In this document: positions 1-13,029 of the stretch, in pieces
Layout of the letters: every line of letters starts with the position of its first letter
How positions within the stretch are numbered: the stretch's first letter is position 1
Source: Austropuccinia psidii
Lineage: Eukaryota > Basidiomycota > Pucciniomycetes > Pucciniales > Sphaerophragmiaceae
Assembly (NCBI GenBank): GCA_023105745.1
Contig: JALGQZ010000013.1
Span: 26,894,105 to 26,958,104, forward strand
DNA length: 64,000 bases
Direction: 5' to 3'
Notes under the pieces: model-generated
What the model was told of the DNA's origin: nothing
What the model saw: the letters and a program-made list of their open reading frames with translations, nothing else
The model's database searches: none
Position numbers and translations under genes: made by a program

Positions 1-1659
1 AATCAATGAGAATAGTATAAAAACTATCAGAGACAGAAGGAAAAATAAGAAATTCTACAGATTTCTTTACACTAGTATTCAACATGCACAATTGTGCTCT
101 TGAAAGAAATAAGTTAGAAACATTGAACACATCATGATTCCTACTCAGCCTTTTCCCTGCTTTTTATGAAACCCTCTTGATTATCCTTGCCTATTTTGAG
201 GCCTGTTGAAGCATTTTTGAATTGCGTGCTTTCCACCACAATAAATGCATAAAACTTCTGTAATTATCCTCTCCTTTTCAGTACCAATTAATTTATTGTC
301 CTTATTGAGGAGAACAGAATGAGGCTTATCCTTTGAGACTTGAAAATTCTTCCCATTCTTTCTCTTCTTGTGATGAGGCTTCTTGGAAGATGAATCTTGA
401 GGAGGCCTGAAATAATTGGATCCATTGACTTGAGTCTTCTTCTCTTGATGGCTACCATTTTACTTCTGCCTCTCATGGTACCTGGTATCTAATTCAAAAG
501 CAGTATCCATGAGTTCTTGAAGGCTACCAAAAGCACCAGGATGAGAAGCCAGAAGGTCCAAATGTCTTGATGCTAATACTCTTCTATAAAAATGAATATA
601 AGTCCTTTCTCTCTAATCTCCAATTCTTGACATTAAGATTTTAAAATAAGAAATATAAAATGATACATGACTACTTTACTTCATCCTTTGATTATCAAAC
701 TCTTGTTCAGCTTTCCTGACTTCAGTACAATCACCAAACAGAGTGAATAGCTGTGTTTAAAACAACTTCCAGCTATTGAGGAGGTAGGAGGGGTCTTCAT
801 TGGAGATATTTGAGAGATATGGACCAATCCATTTTCCAGCTCTACAAGTGAGAAAAGAAGTTGATTAAAGAACCTTCTTCCTGTCAGAGAAGGATTTTGC
901 TGGGTCATTATGAAAACTTAATTGACCAGATTGGATAAATCCTCTCAATTTATGGGCTTGAGTACCATCACAAGAATCAGGTGCCTTGATTGATGGAGTT
1001 TTCAATTGTCCCTGGTAGAAACCTCTTGAGTGAGTTGTCCCATTAATTGAGTCATTTGCTCCATCATCTTCAGAAAATTTGGTCCAGCTTGAGAGACAAA
1101 AGGTTGATTAGAAAGGGCTAGATTTGGAGTTTCAGAAGCCTCAGAGGCACCTGCCAAGGCAGCTTCCACTTCAGTTTCCTAATACTCTTCCTCTTCCACA
1201 GACTCCTCCCCCTAATCTGCTTCTAGGCTCTTGAGAAATACCAGGATAGCCACCCCAAAAGCCAAAGAATGATCTTTATACTCTTGATTTTGTACCTCCT
1301 CTTCTGGAGGGTGCTGCTCCTTTCATTGATGGTCCTCTGTCCAAATTTGCACTCAGTTGATGAAATGATGGTGCACAGTCAAGAGGAGCCCTTTCTGTAG
1401 GAGTGAGAGCAGCTTGATTTCTTTGGGATCTTGTATCATTTGCTGGAGAGTTATTCTGAGCAGGAATTATTGAAGAATAAGAGAATAAACTTGATGCTAC
1501 TTTGAAAATAAAAAAACAAGGCTTGACCAAATCAAATAAATTGGAATTCTTGATGAAACTTGAGGGATCAATCAACAGCCTTGAGGTGAAATCACTGTGA
1601 AAATACTGAGAACTAAAAATGGCAAAGCCAAAATATAATAAATGAATCAATATTCTCAA
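1..1659 (-). pseudogene. Broken gag of Gypsy element F, cut by the window edge
   Basis: Nucleocapsid/capsid precursor of a Ty3/Gypsy-type retrotransposon, read from about 1659 down to 1. The first part ends at 1276 and is followed by further stops and frame changes. A Met/Gln-rich helix-like stretch lies near 1078-1020. A capsid-like stretch with IHFYRRVLASRHLDLL lies near 600-545, interrupted by one stop. A basic segment follows. A CCHC zinc knuckle, CIYCGGKHAIQKC, is encoded at 249-211 and has the exact C-x2-C-x4-H-x4-C spacing, which is the strongest evidence. The LTR of the same element lies upstream at 2206-2925. Protease and polymerase, if present, lie beyond the left edge. Several in-frame stops mean it cannot be translated intact. 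The family name is unknown. Confidence 0.72.
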
Positions 1660-2205
1660 AGAGTATCAAATCAATCTCAATCAATAAATAAATAAATTCA
1701 ATCAGTTTATCAATACAAATCAAAATAAATGTCAATAAGTCTTGAAGAATTAAATAAATCAAAAATTAATCCACAAATTCCTTAAAATCGAAATCAGTTT
1801 CTTGGGGACTTCAATAAATAAATAATTGTCTGCAAAATCAATTCAAAGTCTTGAGGTCAATAAATTAATCTTGAGGGATTCAAAAGCCAATCAAAATAAA
1901 TCCAATCCAACAACATCCTGAATATCAATCAATTATCCTAATGAATCCAAATCAATATAAACCTGATAAACCTGAATCAAAAAAAAGAAAATTTGAAAAT
2001 GATTAAGAATCAAGATAGAGTGAAATGGTCATCATAATTTAAGAAATGAGAAAGAGTCAATTTTCATATGAATAAAATGAATGAGATGAAAATTTATGGA
2101 GAAATCATAAAATGATAAATTCATAAAGAGATTGTAATTGATGAATGAGAGAAATAAATATAAATGAATGCAAAGAAAGAAAAAATTGTGAGTTCATTAA
2201 TATAT
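1660..2205 (-). other. AT-rich leader of element F with AATCAAT-type simple repeats
   Basis: Non-coding stretch between the F LTR and gag. From about 1640 to 1990 the plus strand repeats short words such as AATCAAT, AAATAAAT and CAAATCAAT in an irregular tandem way. No primer-binding site starting with TGG is readable next to the LTR end, so it has probably decayed. No ORF is supported here. Confidence 0.5.
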
Positions 2206-2925
2206 TTTCATAGGGGCTCTTCAAAGTGAAGAGGGCCTGGCACTTAGTAAACTGGAACTCACTTGTGGAGGGATCAAGGATGGAATAAGATGAATTACAC
2301 TTAATAGTTCAATAAAGATAGAATTTATAATGAAATGAATTTAAGAAAGCTAAAAAAAAAAATAAGAGTAAAGAATAAAAGAGCCAACCACAAACAATTC
2401 CAAGTCCACTGTGTTAACCTTTCAGAGAGAAAGAGAAGGGTTAATAAGGATATGGCCACCACAACTCTACTGAACAGGTGAGGAAATGCAAAGACCAACT
2501 TAATACCAATAAAGATAATAACAAAAATAAAGAATAAGATTTTTTAAGCAAATAATAAATCAAATATATTAATTAGCTGGGGAAGAGGGGCTGGTATAAT
2601 TGAGAATCCACCAGACCTGATTCCAAGAGTGGATTTTCCTGAGAGGAATCTTAATTTGAATTGATTTGAATAATAAAGCACCTGTATGGATGTACAGGGT
2701 CTGTGAAAAAGGTGTGGTAGAGTTAGGTGATCATACAGCTTCAGTATTGTGAATCCAAAACTGTATTCGGGTTATCCAGCCTGTATTGATAAACCAAGCG
2801 GTATGCATGTTTCAGCAAGAAGGTTTACTGAAACTGGTTCCTGATAAACATACTGGATTTGCTGGTTTCATGAGTTTGAGTGGCTTTAAGGCTTAATACC
2901 CTCAACCTTAAAAGTGGCTGTGACA
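2206..2925 (-). repeat. 5' LTR of Gypsy element F (shortened)
   Basis: Read on the minus strand it starts TGTCACAGCC at 2925 and ends near 2206 with a degenerate ...GAGCCCCTATGAAA. It is an inverted relative of the solo LTR at 23010-24528: both carry a GGGGCTCTT...GGCCTGGCACT block, an AAGAGCCAACCA block, a TAAGGATATG block, a promoter-like GGCTGGTATA stretch and CTGTATT words in the same order. It is only about half as long as the solo LTR because the GC-rich part is largely missing. No clear target duplication is seen around it, so the outer boundaries are approximate. Confidence 0.6.
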
Positions 2926-5900
2926 GATAATTTCAAATGACAACAAGTCATTTAATCATAAATTCAAATGAGGTAGTTTTCTTATTACTAATTTCTTTAG
3001 TTGACATCCATGAAGTGCCTTTTTCATCTTTTTAGGCTTGAAAGATGCCTAATATTTCTGTTTTACCAATACTAATCATTATAATTAACTTGACTCATTA
3101 GATATTTGATACCTTCAGTAAGTATTTCTCATTTGTAATTCTTGAGTGTTTTTATTTTCCAAAATGAGGAAGAGAGAGTTTCAATTATATAATATTACCA
3201 TTCCCAATAGTAGTTTAACTATAATTGTTGGATCACTGCTTTAAATCAACAAATAATCTAACAAATCACTTATTCCAAGTACTTTCAAAGTCTGTTTGGA
3301 GGAATAGTGAGTGATTTATTCAATTGTTAATGTTTTTACTCTTATAATCTAGCTTCATTAAAAAATTTATAATAATTACTCTTGAAAAAAGTTCATAATT
3401 TTTGATAAGACATTTTATTATTGAACTTTCTTGTAACTGATTATATTAGACAATTGATTATTACTGTCAAATTCACTAGTACTGTATAACAAGTAAAAGA
3501 AATTATTGGAGAAGCTCATTCTTTATTTGTGGCTACAATAAATTTAATTATTATAGTTTATAAGAACAGTCATAGTACTTCCAGTAAATAGAAATATCAT
3601 AAAGATATTCATAGAAAAATCCTAAAATTCTTCCATATTTGGGAATTGAATAAATATATACACAAATTCCTCCAAAACGACAATATTTCTCCCCTCAAGC
3701 AATTGTTATCAATAGGGATTTTGTCTTAAACCATTATCTTCAGGAACATTTCCCAGAATCAAAGTTTATGCTATTAATTTGCCACATATAAAAAGATTTT
3801 CCTCCTTCTTTAATTAAAAAATAAGCCATGGGACATATTTGAATAATATTAGGGGCCTTTACAATTGAGTAACTCAATTTGACTTTTCACTTTCATTTAT
3901 ACCAATTTGGTTAAAAATGCCTTTTTTATGTATTTATTGGTTTATTAATTCCTTAAATGAAATATATTTCAAACAAAACTGGAAGAAACTTGAAAATGGA
4001 ATTTTAAGTCTGGGAGTAGTGCAATATTTGGAAAAAAACTGGATTTTTCTAAAAAAGTATTTTGTTACAGCCTGGACCAAAAACCATTTTCACCTGGGGG
4101 TGGGTTCCACATGAAGAGTTGAAGTTTAAATGGAAAAAAAAGGAACAATTTCTTAAAATAATGAAAAAATATACAGAGAAATAATTTTTAATGTCAAGAA
4201 ATTCCCTCCTTACATTTGGGCTCTCAATTTCAAGGTGTCTCATTATTCTTTTCACTTGGCTTTTGAAAATTTTAAAACAAATTTTCCCTCCAATTCAAAA
4301 TGAACCAATAAATAGAATTATTTCAAAGGCATAACTTGAAATCACAACACCAAACAGGTATTTTGAAGTTTTCAAAGGCTTAAGCTATCAGATTTCCATC
4401 CACAGTGGAATTTGAATTTACCCTTAAGAATTTTTCATCATCAAATCCATACCTCTTTTGTAACATTCACTTCTTTAATTTTCAATATTCTTCTCATAGT
4501 TTATATCAGGGATATTACCAAGCATTTGAGAAGGAAAGAATGACAGAAGAAAAAAAAATTTGACGATATTTGGGAAGACCTTTCTCAAAGACCATGGGAA
4601 GAAATCACCCCAATTATTCACAGTTTCTTAGATTTTTTAACTTAAAATGACCCTTTAAATGGAATCACCAGAATTAAAAAGGACCAATAATATTATGAGA
4701 ACTCACTTGAGGGAAAGAATAACCATATAAGACATCAAGGTTCAAAAAATGGAAATAAAAGAGATTCCTCAAGGTTTGAAATCTTTGAAAGTCAATTCAG
4801 GAGAAGAGGAAGCCATTTATCTGAAGCCACAAGTACAAAATCTTAAAGCTCATAGGAAATCACTTCCTCTCAGCTTATGAAAATGTATTAATATTAAGAT
4901 TCTGAGGCCTCATTATCCAAATCAATCAGTTACTCAAATCAACTACCTTCAGGAGCTTATTCAAATGAATATGGCAAATAACAAGTCCCCCAAGGAGGCC
5001 CAGAATATTGATTTCAGGCTGACTCTAGGATATAGCTTTGAGATGATGATTATAATATATAACTGCGAGTGTGACATAATTATAATAGTGAAAAATAAGC
5101 TACAATGTGGTAAAAAGGGCTATACTAATGAATGTTACTGACAGTGAGTACTACTCATAGCCCTGGTTGCAGTGTTTATCTGTTGGTTTACAATAAGAAG
5201 CCCTAAAAGAATTAAGATTATAATTATACCTGTTTCATTATAAGGCTACTAATTATTGAAAATTTATACCAGGTAAGAGCTCCAAGAACAGGAAAATGAA
5301 TTTCTTTTTGGTGAGGAAAAGACTCCTTTTATCTTCTTCAAGGGTTTTGGAGGGTTTCCTACCTTGGTACATGACCACAGAGTGAAGTTTTCACTAATTT
5401 TGGCTGGCTTGTGGTCCCACAAACTTGATACATACTGTTATTGAGTGTAAATTTGGCTTTGAAACCACAATTTGTCATTTTAACCCAAGAAAGGGTGAAC
5501 ATTTTAGCAAATAGAGCTTACAGGTATTTTCCAGTAGTTCTGAGCTGTCAGAAACTGTACAGGACACATATTTAGAGCTTTTATTGGTCAGATGATGGAT
5601 AATTAAAGAATAAAAAGCATTAAATCCCATTTATTAGGTTTTAATTTAGTTATATGGAAAGATGTCCCACAATAAGATCCCATACTGGCTAGTGTGGGAT
5701 TATAGTATTGAAAGCTGGATACAATTGTCTTTTTTGAAGATGAAGAGCTCAAAAGTGGCTCATCTTGTAGCCCTTGATGGGCTCTACACAATGGTTACTC
5801 ACTTGGTATAACTAGAATTAAGTATGGAAAAGCTATATCAGTTTTGAAGGAAATTGTAAGAATCCTATATTAAGCTAATTCCCTTGATAAATTTTGTTCT

Positions 5901-6303
5901 AAATAAGTTACAGGGTTATGAAAAGTATCATTACCATTTAATAGCCCCAGCTGAGAGATTCAATTTGAACACCAATTTGATGCAGTTCTGCCGCTTACTC
6001 TAGATTTTAAATGAGAAGTAAAATTTTAATTTTATACTCAGTTCTGGTTCTGAACTGAAATATCTTTGTTGTTACTAGTCCTATTGGGATAATAATGCTT
6101 TATTATGAAGTATAGGAGCTTCATTTTTCAGATGGATACTATTATGAGCCATTGGGAACATTTTTCCATTTTATGAGTATCCTATCCTAATAAAATTATA
6201 TATGGTATTGGGGTGTCAAGCTTGTGCTCATGTTTGGAGTAACAGGCTGAAATAAACTTCCTCTAAAAAATTCTCATCACTGCTTATACTCTCTTATCCT
6301 CCA
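2926..6303. other. AT-rich interval without a supported gene
   Basis: No long ORF, RNA gene or LTR is recognisable. Short ORFs such as 3917-4114 and 4049-4255 overlap on opposite strands and resemble nothing. Around 5150-6010 on the plus strand there are less AT-rich stretches that translate into protein-like text in shifting frames (see findings). They may be remains of a transposon pol gene, but no catalytic motif can be defended. Confidence 0.5.
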
Positions 6304-8970
6304 TTAAGTAATTAGTATAGTTTGAGCTTGTGTCAACAGGTCTCCTGTAGACATATTTTCACAGTCTGGTGGTTTATTTTTTGATACGACCAAATTTTTG
6401 GTCATTGGTTTCCTCCTAGTATTGTAAGAAATAGGAAATTCATTGTCTTTAGGATTCCCTAGTGTCATGTAGTTACTATTTGTTTTATTTATGATTATTA
6501 CATACATACTTTGGTAATCTGTAGCTAAAAAGAATATATTATTGGTAGCCCTTTCCAGTACTACAAATCCAGGGTAAATATTCACATTTCCATGAATTTG
6601 AGGGATCTCAATCTTGGATTGAATGATAACTGCTGGTTTCATTCTTCCTGAAGTCTCTGGCCTCTATGAATAGAACTCCTAAATTTCACATAGGTAAGGC
6701 TTTGTCCAATTATTTCTTGGCCACTACTGAGCAAGTAGCTCCTGTGTCAATGATCATAGGAAGTTTCTCATTTTAAATTTACACATCCAGCTTGATCGAT
6801 CTTCCATTGATATAGCCCTTTATTATTTTTGCTGTTTCTAAAAAATATTTGGGAATCTGAGGTTTCATTACACTTTGTCTCATGAAATCAGGATTATTGT
6901 CTATTTCTTATAAATTGGCCTTGTCCAATCACATTTGGTTCATGGTACTCAAACTCCATTAAATAATGTGCAATGGCTTCTGATTCACTGTATGAATCAT
7001 CTCTGTAGCAGTTGCCAATGCTACCAGAGTCAAATTAATGAACTTCTTGGTCTTTCCATGTCTCTTCCTCCATTGCTAATATTTCCGCTCTGTCTTTGGG
7101 ACAATTATTTTAATAGTGATTAGGTGATCCAAAGTGGTGACATGCTTTTGTATCTTTCAAATCTTTTGAATAATGAGCTTCTTTGGTTTCCAGGGTTGGA
7201 TTTTCCCTGTTATCCGCATTTCTATTGGTAATATGTCTACCAATAGATGTTCTTATCCTCAATTCTTGAGAGGTATTTAATATTTCTTCAAAGGTGCATT
7301 CTTTGGAGTATTGGAATTTTAATTCATGCTTAAAGTCTCCTGGTAGTTTGGTAAACAGTGATTCATTTCTCATTTCTATTTTTATATGAGGGTAAGTTAC
7401 TATGAGACTTTTTGACTGTATCAGACAATAAGCATATGGATCTCAGTCCACTGTGTATCTGTTATTTTCAAATGACATAGTTTTCTGCCATATCCATGTA
7501 CAATTATTGTAATTTTGGATTATTTGGCTCCTCCACCATGTCTTGTTTTTTCTTCCATGGATATATTTCATTTTAGTGTACCACATAATAGCATGGTCAC
7601 TGAATGCTGTATTCAGTTTATCTGTTATCCAGTAGTCTGGTATTTATGGTTGATCAATGAAGAGTCAATAAATGTAATACAAAAGCTAAATTAGATAATA
7701 TTCTACTACAGCAGAGAATTGGGCCAGCTTGTGCCTTCTGGAAGTTTCTTCAATGCTTTCTCCTCTGAGTAGGTCATATTATTCCCATCTTGGTACTGCA
7801 ATGGTGATCTCTGCCTGTTCTCTTTCTGGAAACTTGGTTTATTGTCTTCTTTTTGAATTTGTGTAGCTATGTGGTCTTGAACATAAAGTTGTCTCTGTGG
7901 GTGTATGTTTTGAGAGACATTGAATTGTTTTTCCATGTCTTGGTCCATATCTTTCACTTGTTGGTTAATACATCCTATGTCCGTTTTTTAGTGATGTTTA
8001 TCCTCTAGACTTGGTTTATTCCTTTGTTGGTCTCTTATTAGGCTTTAATTAATTTAGCTTAGTTCTCTTGAAGAGCATGGATGCTTATGGTTCGCAAGGT
8101 TTTTATTTCTGGAAAACTTCCAATGGTCTCTTTGAGCTTTTCAAAAATATTTTGAGTCTGTTCTGCAAACTGGGCCCTTTGCATCCATAGTGCACTACTA
8201 CTCATGGCTCTCTCAGGGGTCAAATAAATGTGTTATTCCTTAGTTAGAATATCCTTCCTAATTGTAGGTCTACCAGCTCTATAAGAAGTAAGTACAAATA
8301 TCCCTTGCTTTTGTGTACTTCTTTCACCAAGTCATGCAATTTCTGGAATATTGGGTCTGAATACTTCTTCCTCCAGATGAAAGAGGTCTTTCTCTTGAAT
8401 TTTCATCCTTTCCTTCTTCTGGAAACTACCTGGGACTGGGATGAAGGGTGACTATTGGCCAGTGACTTTCTAAACTCTGAGTGGTGTGAAGCCACTGAGG
8501 AGTTAGACGTATTTTACATTCCTGTGAGCCTGAAGGAATCAGAGTATGATATTCATGGTTCCATTGCTATTCCATAGCTTGGTTAGTAGCTTTATTCTTT
8601 CTTATCTCAGACACCCTTTCCTCCAGGAGATTTGACTTCCTGTGGGGATTCCACATTTTGGTGATTCTCATGAGGTCTTTGAATGATATATCTTTGATAA
8701 AGGTATTATGGAAACATTATCCAAGTTCTGGCCAGTGGGATTATAGGTTAAATCTCCTTTCTCTCATGTTCTATTGGAACAGGTCTTTGAGGATTAGGTG
8801 GCTCAGAATGAATTGTCCTGATTCTATGAAAGCTTCTCCTGGAGGGTTTCTTTTGGAATGTTTTTGAGAAGTGGTGGAAGGTTCATTTTTTCATATCTTA
8901 TGACTTCTATCAACTTCAAGTTTTTTTCCTCTCAAGTCTGTAGTTTGTCTTCTAATAAATGATGGCCTTA
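6304..8970 (-). pseudogene. Decayed gag-protease of Gypsy element G
   Basis: Read from about 8970 to 6304 in shifting frames. The N-terminal gag includes a long Gln/Lys/Glu-rich region. A capsid-like segment near 7640-7380 contains YWITDKLNTAFSDHA and KTWWRSQIIQNY. At about 7141-7099 a knuckle CHHFGSPNHY is followed by a stop and then NNC; the spacing fits C-x2-C-x4-H-x4-C with the second Cys changed to Phe. At 6771-6721 the text LPMIIDTGATCSVV is a classical retropepsin active site (DTGA). It is followed by FVVLERA and a flap-like region down to 6304. Many stops show it is dead. No reverse transcriptase is recognisable downstream, so the element is truncated or has decayed beyond recognition. 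The family differs from B and C, whose protease reads DPGA. Confidence 0.75.
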
Positions 8971-9025
8971 TTTGAGGGTGATCTCTTGGGAATTAAAGGC
9001 CTCTGAGATGAAGTGGTATAATCTC

Positions 9026-10107
9026 TGTAAGCCTTAGAGGTATTTTTATATACCCAAAAGACCACAAATGATAAATTAAAATACAAATATAAATAAAATA
9101 AATTTATTCATATTATAAAAATAAAAATATAAATACAAATTTGTATTTGAAAATCAAAATTTAATTATAATTTAAAAATAAAATTACAATAAAATTTAAA
9201 ATTATGAAAATTCATTTTTACTTGTAAAAATTAAGTAAAAATTAATTTTCATAAAAATTATGAAATTAAAATATTTTTGGTAAAAATTTATATAAAATAT
9301 ATTATAGCTTTTTATCCAATAAATAAACATACAAATTTTATTTCACCATTTGATTCCTTATAAAAAATTAGGTGGGGTCACCTCTGAGTGAAATTTTTGT
9401 AACTCAACTCTAAATAAGCTTAAATTAAGTTTTCAGTATTTTCAATACAAAAGTTGAAAATCCTCAAAACTTCAATTTAATTCACACCACATGAGGTGTT
9501 AACCATCAATTTTTGTGTTAAAATTCAGGTTTTGTGTTTAGCTTAGAAGCTATGAGGAATTGGAGTATTTTCAATTGAATTCAATTGACATGTCAAGATG
9601 TGCGCGTGTATTACATAAGTGAACTTTGATTTGCATAGGAGGTATCAATTATTACTGTATTTTACTGTACAATTCAATTGAATTACATATGTAAATTACA
9701 ATTATAATACATGATGAGGAATTAAAGGAAAAAATAAATTGGGGGGGGGGAAAAGGAACTCTAGCTCTAAGGGGGAGCCAGACCCCCAAAATCCTTGCTG
9801 ACAGGCGTGACATGTCAACATTCACGCAAACGTTCATCACTTTTGGCCTGGAATTGAGTCACAGGGTCTGTGACTCAATTGATGATGAGGTTTTGATACC
9901 AGGAAGGGCTGTTTTAACTGTTTTCAAGAGGGTAAAGCTACCCTTGAGCTAAAAAAATCTTATTAAAAACAGTTTCAGCTGGTTTTGGCAGCTCTTAAAC
10001 ACATTATGACGTGTTTTGAAATCTTGAAGCCAGGTATTACTATAGAAATGGCTAAAACCAGCCCTTTTTTGGTCCAAAACAGGGTTCAATGACACCATAA
10101 GCCCCAA
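9026..10107 (+). repeat. 3'-truncated LTR of the B/C Gypsy family
   Basis: Starts TGTAAGCCTTAGAGG, the canonical start of this LTR. It runs colinearly with the other copies (poly-G tract at 9741-9750, palindrome at 9852-9880) and stops at ...GACACCATAA, about 1.08 kb into a 1.78-kb LTR. The TATA region and LTR end are missing, and there is no adjoining internal region. The first ~830 bp resemble element C LTRs; the last ~230 bp nearly match the 3' LTR of element B. Confidence 0.8.
9852..9880. promoter_or_regulatory. bZIP-like palindrome in truncated LTR
   Basis: Perfect 13-bp inverted arms AATTGAGTCACAG / CTGTGACTCAATT around the 3-bp centre GGT. Each arm contains TGAGTCA/TGACTCA, the known Gcn4/AP-1 type bZIP recognition site. 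That it binds a factor here is inference. Confidence 0.55.
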
Positions 10108-11017
10108 GATCATGTGAGCTGTTTGATAAATAAGAATTTTTCAGGACTAATAATTGATTACATATTTTCATGGATTATTTGTTTCCAACTTTGATCTAAC
10201 AAGAGCCCAACCTAGGCAGTGGAAGTGGTTCAGAAAATGGTTTGAGAAGACTTTCAAGAAATCTGAACCTCCATTTCATCCAAGGCTACAACAAAATTTT
10301 AAAACCTTTTAATAGAGTAAATGAAGGTTTTTTTATAGAAATCTAGCTTCAAAATATATTAATATTCATGAAAAGAAGAAAATTGTAGAACACAGTGCTT
10401 TTCTAAATATTTTTTTGAAAGAAATTCAAGTTGAACTGTTATTATAATTAAAACAGAATATAAAAAAGTTTATGGTCAGTCTCTTTATCAATGGGAATAA
10501 AATTGTATTGTATTATAAGCTCTTAAATACAGAGATTTTTGGATATATTAATCTCTCCAAATTTTGAAAAGCAGCCTTTAAAAGGGCTCTTTAACAGAAT
10601 ATATAGTCAAAATTCAGAGTAGAGCTATATAAAAATGTGTTTTCCAGATATCTGAAGAAAATTTCTAACTTGAAAGAATCATTGAGAAAATTGACAGGAG
10701 GTACCAGATTTTAATATTCTCTTACAAGAACAATATTAGAGTCTTGGAATCTTGTGCGGTATCTTCTCTAGAGCTTAATTTTTCTGTTAAGATAACTGAA
10801 TTTTCAAAGAAGACCTTTTGAATATAGTATTAATCTAAAAAAAGCCAACAGGGAAATGTACTCAATTATTTCCTCTTGGAAGCCACACTTGAAGGGTATC
10901 AATCCTTTCTAAAGATATGTAGATTAATTCTTGGAGGCATAGTAGTTTGCAGTTTAAGGTTTAAGGAAAAAAATTTATACCAGAAATCTTTGAAATTTAT
11001 GAATGAAATGAGCTTTT
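10108..11017 (+). repeat. Dispersed repeat R1, left part
   Basis: Non-coding sequence that is a diverged paralogue of about 58080-59374. Shared landmarks in the same order are CCAACCT near 10210 and 58110, TCATCCAA near 10277 and 58180, an AAAT/TAC-AGAGA block near 10530 and 58430, GAAGCCACACTTGAAG against ATGCCACACTTTAAG, and CAGAAAT just before the break. It continues at 20905, on the far side of element B, so B inserted into it. No ORF is recognised; nature unknown. Confidence 0.6.
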
Positions 11018-11849
11018 TGTCAGCCTAGGAGGTATTTTTATATACCCAAAAAACCACAAATAACAAATTACATTTTAACTATAAAGAGATAAATCTATCC
11101 ATATCATATAAGAAGAAATTAAAATGAAAATATAAAATTTATATAAAAAGTCAGAAATTTTATTACAATAAAAAAATGAAATAAAATTGCAATTTAAAAT
11201 GGTTAAAACACATTTTTACTTGAAAAAATTAAGTAAAAATAAATTTTTAACAAAAATATTAAAATCAAAATATTTTTTGAAAAATCTTAAATACAAATTA
11301 TTATAGCTTTTTTTCCAATAAATAAGCTTATGGAAATTATTTCACCATTGGATTTGTCATCAAAAATAAGGTGGGGTCACCTCTGGGTGACATTTCTGTA
11401 ACTCAACTTTAAATAAGCTTAAACTAAGTTCTTAGTATTCTCTGTATAAAAATTGAAAATCCTCAGAACATTAATTTAATTCACCCCACATGTGGTGTGA
11501 ACCATCAATTTTTGTGCTAAAATTGAGGTGTGGTGTGTAGCTTAGAAGCTATGAGGAATTGAAGCATTTTCAATTGAAATGTCAAAATGTGTGTGTGTGT
11601 TGCATAAGTGAAGTTTGATTTAAATATGAGGTATCAATTATTACAGTTGTGTACTGTAAAAAATCAATTCAATTACATATTAAAATTACAAGTATAATAC
11701 ATAATGAGGAATTAAAGAAAAAATAAATTGGAAAGATTAATTCTGGGGGGAAGGAATCTTTTCTCCAAGGGTTCCAGACTCCCCCAAATTCCTTTATGGA
11801 AGGTGTTGGATGCCAAAATTAATGCAAAATCTCATCACTTTTGGCCTGG

Positions 11850-11878
11850 AATTGAGTCACAGGGCCTGTGACTCAATT
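11850..11878. promoter_or_regulatory. bZIP-like palindrome, B 5' LTR
   Basis: The same 13-bp arms as in the other four LTRs, with centre GGC. The two half-sites are TGAGTCA and TGACTCA. Confidence 0.55.
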
Positions 11879-12196
11879 GATGGTGAGGTTTTGATATCAG
11901 GCAGGGCAGTTTCAACTGTTTTCAAGAGGGTAAAACTAGCCTTAAGCTAAAAAATCTTGTTAAAAACATTTTTAACTGGTTTTGAAATCTCTTACACACA
12001 TTCTGACGTGTTTTGGAAGCTTGAGGCCAGGTATTAATATAGAAATGCCCAATTTAAGGGTCTAAAGTGGCTAAAACCAGCAATTTTTTGGTCCAAAACA
12101 GGGTTCAATGACATCATGATTGACATTTCTGTTTTCAGAATTTTTCTCACAACTGCCAATATCAAATTTCAAATTTGCAGTAAGAAAATTGGGGGG

Positions 12197-12206
12197 TATA
12201 AAAAAA
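12197..12206 (+). promoter_or_regulatory. Candidate TATA box of B 5' LTR
   Basis: TATAAAAAAA in the last third of the LTR, at the position where the other copies have TATAAAAG followed by a C/T-rich initiator-like TCTTCTTTTCCCCAC stretch. It would place the transcript start in the LTR, as expected for U3/R. Promoter function is inferred. Confidence 0.5.
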
Positions 12207-12799
12207 TATCTTCTTTTCCCCACTTTTCTCTTTGTGCTAGAATCTTTTCCTTTTATAATTAGCTTAAACGCTGTTCAAAAAATCAATAAAAGTTTCCAAA
12301 AACCACTTTCATACAATTTTGAACCTTTTAGACATGTGAAGAAATTATTATAATACTTTTTATGGCTTAAACTCCCCATAAGTGAATTAAAGCATCTTTC
12401 ATCACTGTTAACTGTGTTGCTTTGCTACCAAAATCACTCTGGTCACTTTTGGGCATGTTTTCTCTTTGATATTATTTTTGAAGACTGTTTTCTTATATTA
12501 ATTTCCTGCAGTTATTTTATCAATTACTTCCGATTGAAACTGCCCTTGGAGAAATTTCTTTTGTAGCCTTGAATATCTCTTCTAGAGTATTTTTGGATAC
12601 ATTTTTATTGCTGGTAAAACAATAAATCTTTATAATATTACTTTTTTATACTAACATAGTTCAAAACAATGAATTTGGCATGTTTTATCTAAAAACTACC
12701 AAAATTTACTATTTTTAATTAAATTTTACCTCATACATATTTTGAGGATAGGAAATGTACTTTATTTTTGATCAAAGCTTCATATCCACACCTTAAATT

Positions 12800-12816
12800 T
12801 GGGGCCCAGCCATGAT
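12800..12816 (+). other. Primer-binding site of element B
   Basis: TGGGGCCCAGCCATGAT, two bases after the LTR end. Its start, TGG, fits pairing with the CCA end of a tRNA. Element C has TGGGGTCCCAGCCATG at the same place. I cannot name the tRNA. Confidence 0.6.
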
Positions 12817-13029
12817 ATTTTACCTGTGACATATTTTTTTACCTTTTTTAATCCTTCTTCTTATATTGAAAGATTTAAAAATCCATAAAACATACTTATA
12901 ATTTAAAAAATTCTGAAAAATGAGACTTTTTCCATGTTTCAAGTGAGGCTTTATTTTTTAATTTCTCTTCTGAAACACCTTTCTTATACTTAATAAAGTT
13001 CTTTTCATTGAATTTTAGCCTCTTACAGT

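Larger units (their letters stand above)
11018..12797 (+). repeat. 5' LTR of element B
   Basis: About 1780 bp, TGTCAGCCTAGGAGG... to ...ATCCACACCTTAAA, immediately followed by the primer-binding site. It carries a palindrome at 11850-11878 and a TATAAAA at 12197. It retains a block near 12045-12075 (ATTTAAGGGTCTAAA) that is absent from its own partner LTR, so the two LTRs are not simple twins. Confidence 0.85.
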
